DNA from: Nitrospiraceae bacterium
GTDB taxonomy: Bacteria; Nitrospirota; Nitrospiria; Nitrospirales; Nitrospiraceae
Direction: 5' to 3'
DNA: 5,468 nt
Assembly (NCBI GenBank): GCA_025934615.1
Contig: JAICXS010000167.1
Location: 1 to 5,468 of the forward strand
In this document: in pieces, positions 5,198 to 5,468 of the stretch
Layout: every line of letters begins with the position of its first letter
How positions within the stretch are numbered: the first letter of the stretch is position 1
Notes under the pieces: generated by a model
Told to the model about the DNA's origin: nothing
Databases searched by the model: none
The model's input: the letters and a program-made list of their open reading frames with translations, nothing else
Program-made: the position numbers and the translations under genes

Positions 5198-5468
5198 ATG
5201 AGTGACGTCGTCAAGTATGCGCTGTATTTTGTGTTGGGGGGGGTGCTGGTCAGCGGCTCGACTTATGTCGGTGCGATGGGGCGCGGATTTACCGCCGCAT
5301 TCGCCAGTACGTTTCCTGCCATCACCGGCATGACATTCATTCTGATCTATCTCAACGGCGGCATGGACAATACCATGTCCTATGCCAAACACCTGCTGCT
5401 CTTTGTGCCGCCCTGGACTGCCTATGTGCTCTTTATCATCCTGGTGCTGCCCCGCCTCGGCTTTTGGC
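5198..5468 (+). CDS. Small integral membrane protein, DUF3147/GlpM-like, truncated by window end
   Basis: Ninety codons are visible and the frame is still open at the end of the window. The protein starts MSDVVKYALYFVLGGVLVSG and shows three hydrophobic segments: about residues 5-25, 35-52 and 65-88. A Gly-rich, Ala/Phe-rich stretch (GAMGRGFTAAFASTFPAITGMTFI) lies between the first two. The FxLGGxLV opening followed by a FPA(I/V) element recalls the small DUF3147/GlpM-type inner-membrane proteins, a family of unknown function, but I assign this only from general resemblance. It follows the RNase Z-like gene after 15 bases and has its own good ribosome binding site, so the two form a probable operon. 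A run of eight G at 5236-5243 falls inside codons 13-16, where a slip would destroy the frame early. Confidence 0.7.
   Translation, partial: MSDVVKYALYFVLGGVLVSGSTYVGAMGRGFTAAFASTFPAITGMTFILIYLNGGMDNTMSYAKHLLLFVPPWTAYVLFIILVLPRLGFW

Overview
The window is a compact stretch of moderately GC-rich (by eye mid-50s percent) bacterial chromosome from a Gram-negative organism. Two proteins carry Sec-type signal peptides and one is a TolC-type outer-membrane protein, so there must be an outer membrane. The gene repertoire and sequence style would fit Nitrospirota (Nitrospira-like) or a proteobacterium. That assignment is inference from impression only, because the window has no taxonomic marker such as rRNA.

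Layout. Positions 1-206 are the C-terminal end of an acyl-CoA synthetase, followed by a 61-residue zinc-ribbon protein (264-449). Next is a signal-peptide-bearing WrbA/flavodoxin-like protein (553-1143). It converges with a minus-strand bacterioferritin-associated ferredoxin (bfd, 1171-1404), whose upstream region holds a good Fur box (1465-1483) overlapping one candidate promoter and lying just downstream of a second. Between the bfd promoters and the next gene lie about 210 bases with no credible gene and a perfect 8-bp inverted repeat. A near-consensus sigma70 promoter (1735-1763) and an AGGAGG ribosome binding site then lead into a 520-residue TolC-family outer-membrane protein (1799-3361). 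Three bases after it comes a membrane protein of the CPBP (CAAX protease/Abi) family with altered active-site motifs (3365-4066). After an AT-rich gap come a ribonuclease Z-like metallo-beta-lactamase-fold protein (4133-5182) and the start of a small membrane protein, probably DUF3147/GlpM-like, which runs off the window (from 5198).

How the genes may work together. The clearest regulatory story is iron control of bfd: in characterised bacteria Bfd helps release iron from bacterioferritin and is repressed by Fur when iron is plentiful. The TolC-like gene and the CPBP gene look translationally coupled, but no inner-membrane pump or periplasmic adaptor is encoded here, so the export partner must be elsewhere or the protein has another role. 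The RNase Z-like gene and the last membrane protein form a tight pair. I see no mobile element, CRISPR array, tRNA or rRNA, and no convincing new multi-gene system. The most unusual items are the exported WrbA-like protein, the degenerate CPBP active site, and the SD-less leader of the RNase Z-like gene.
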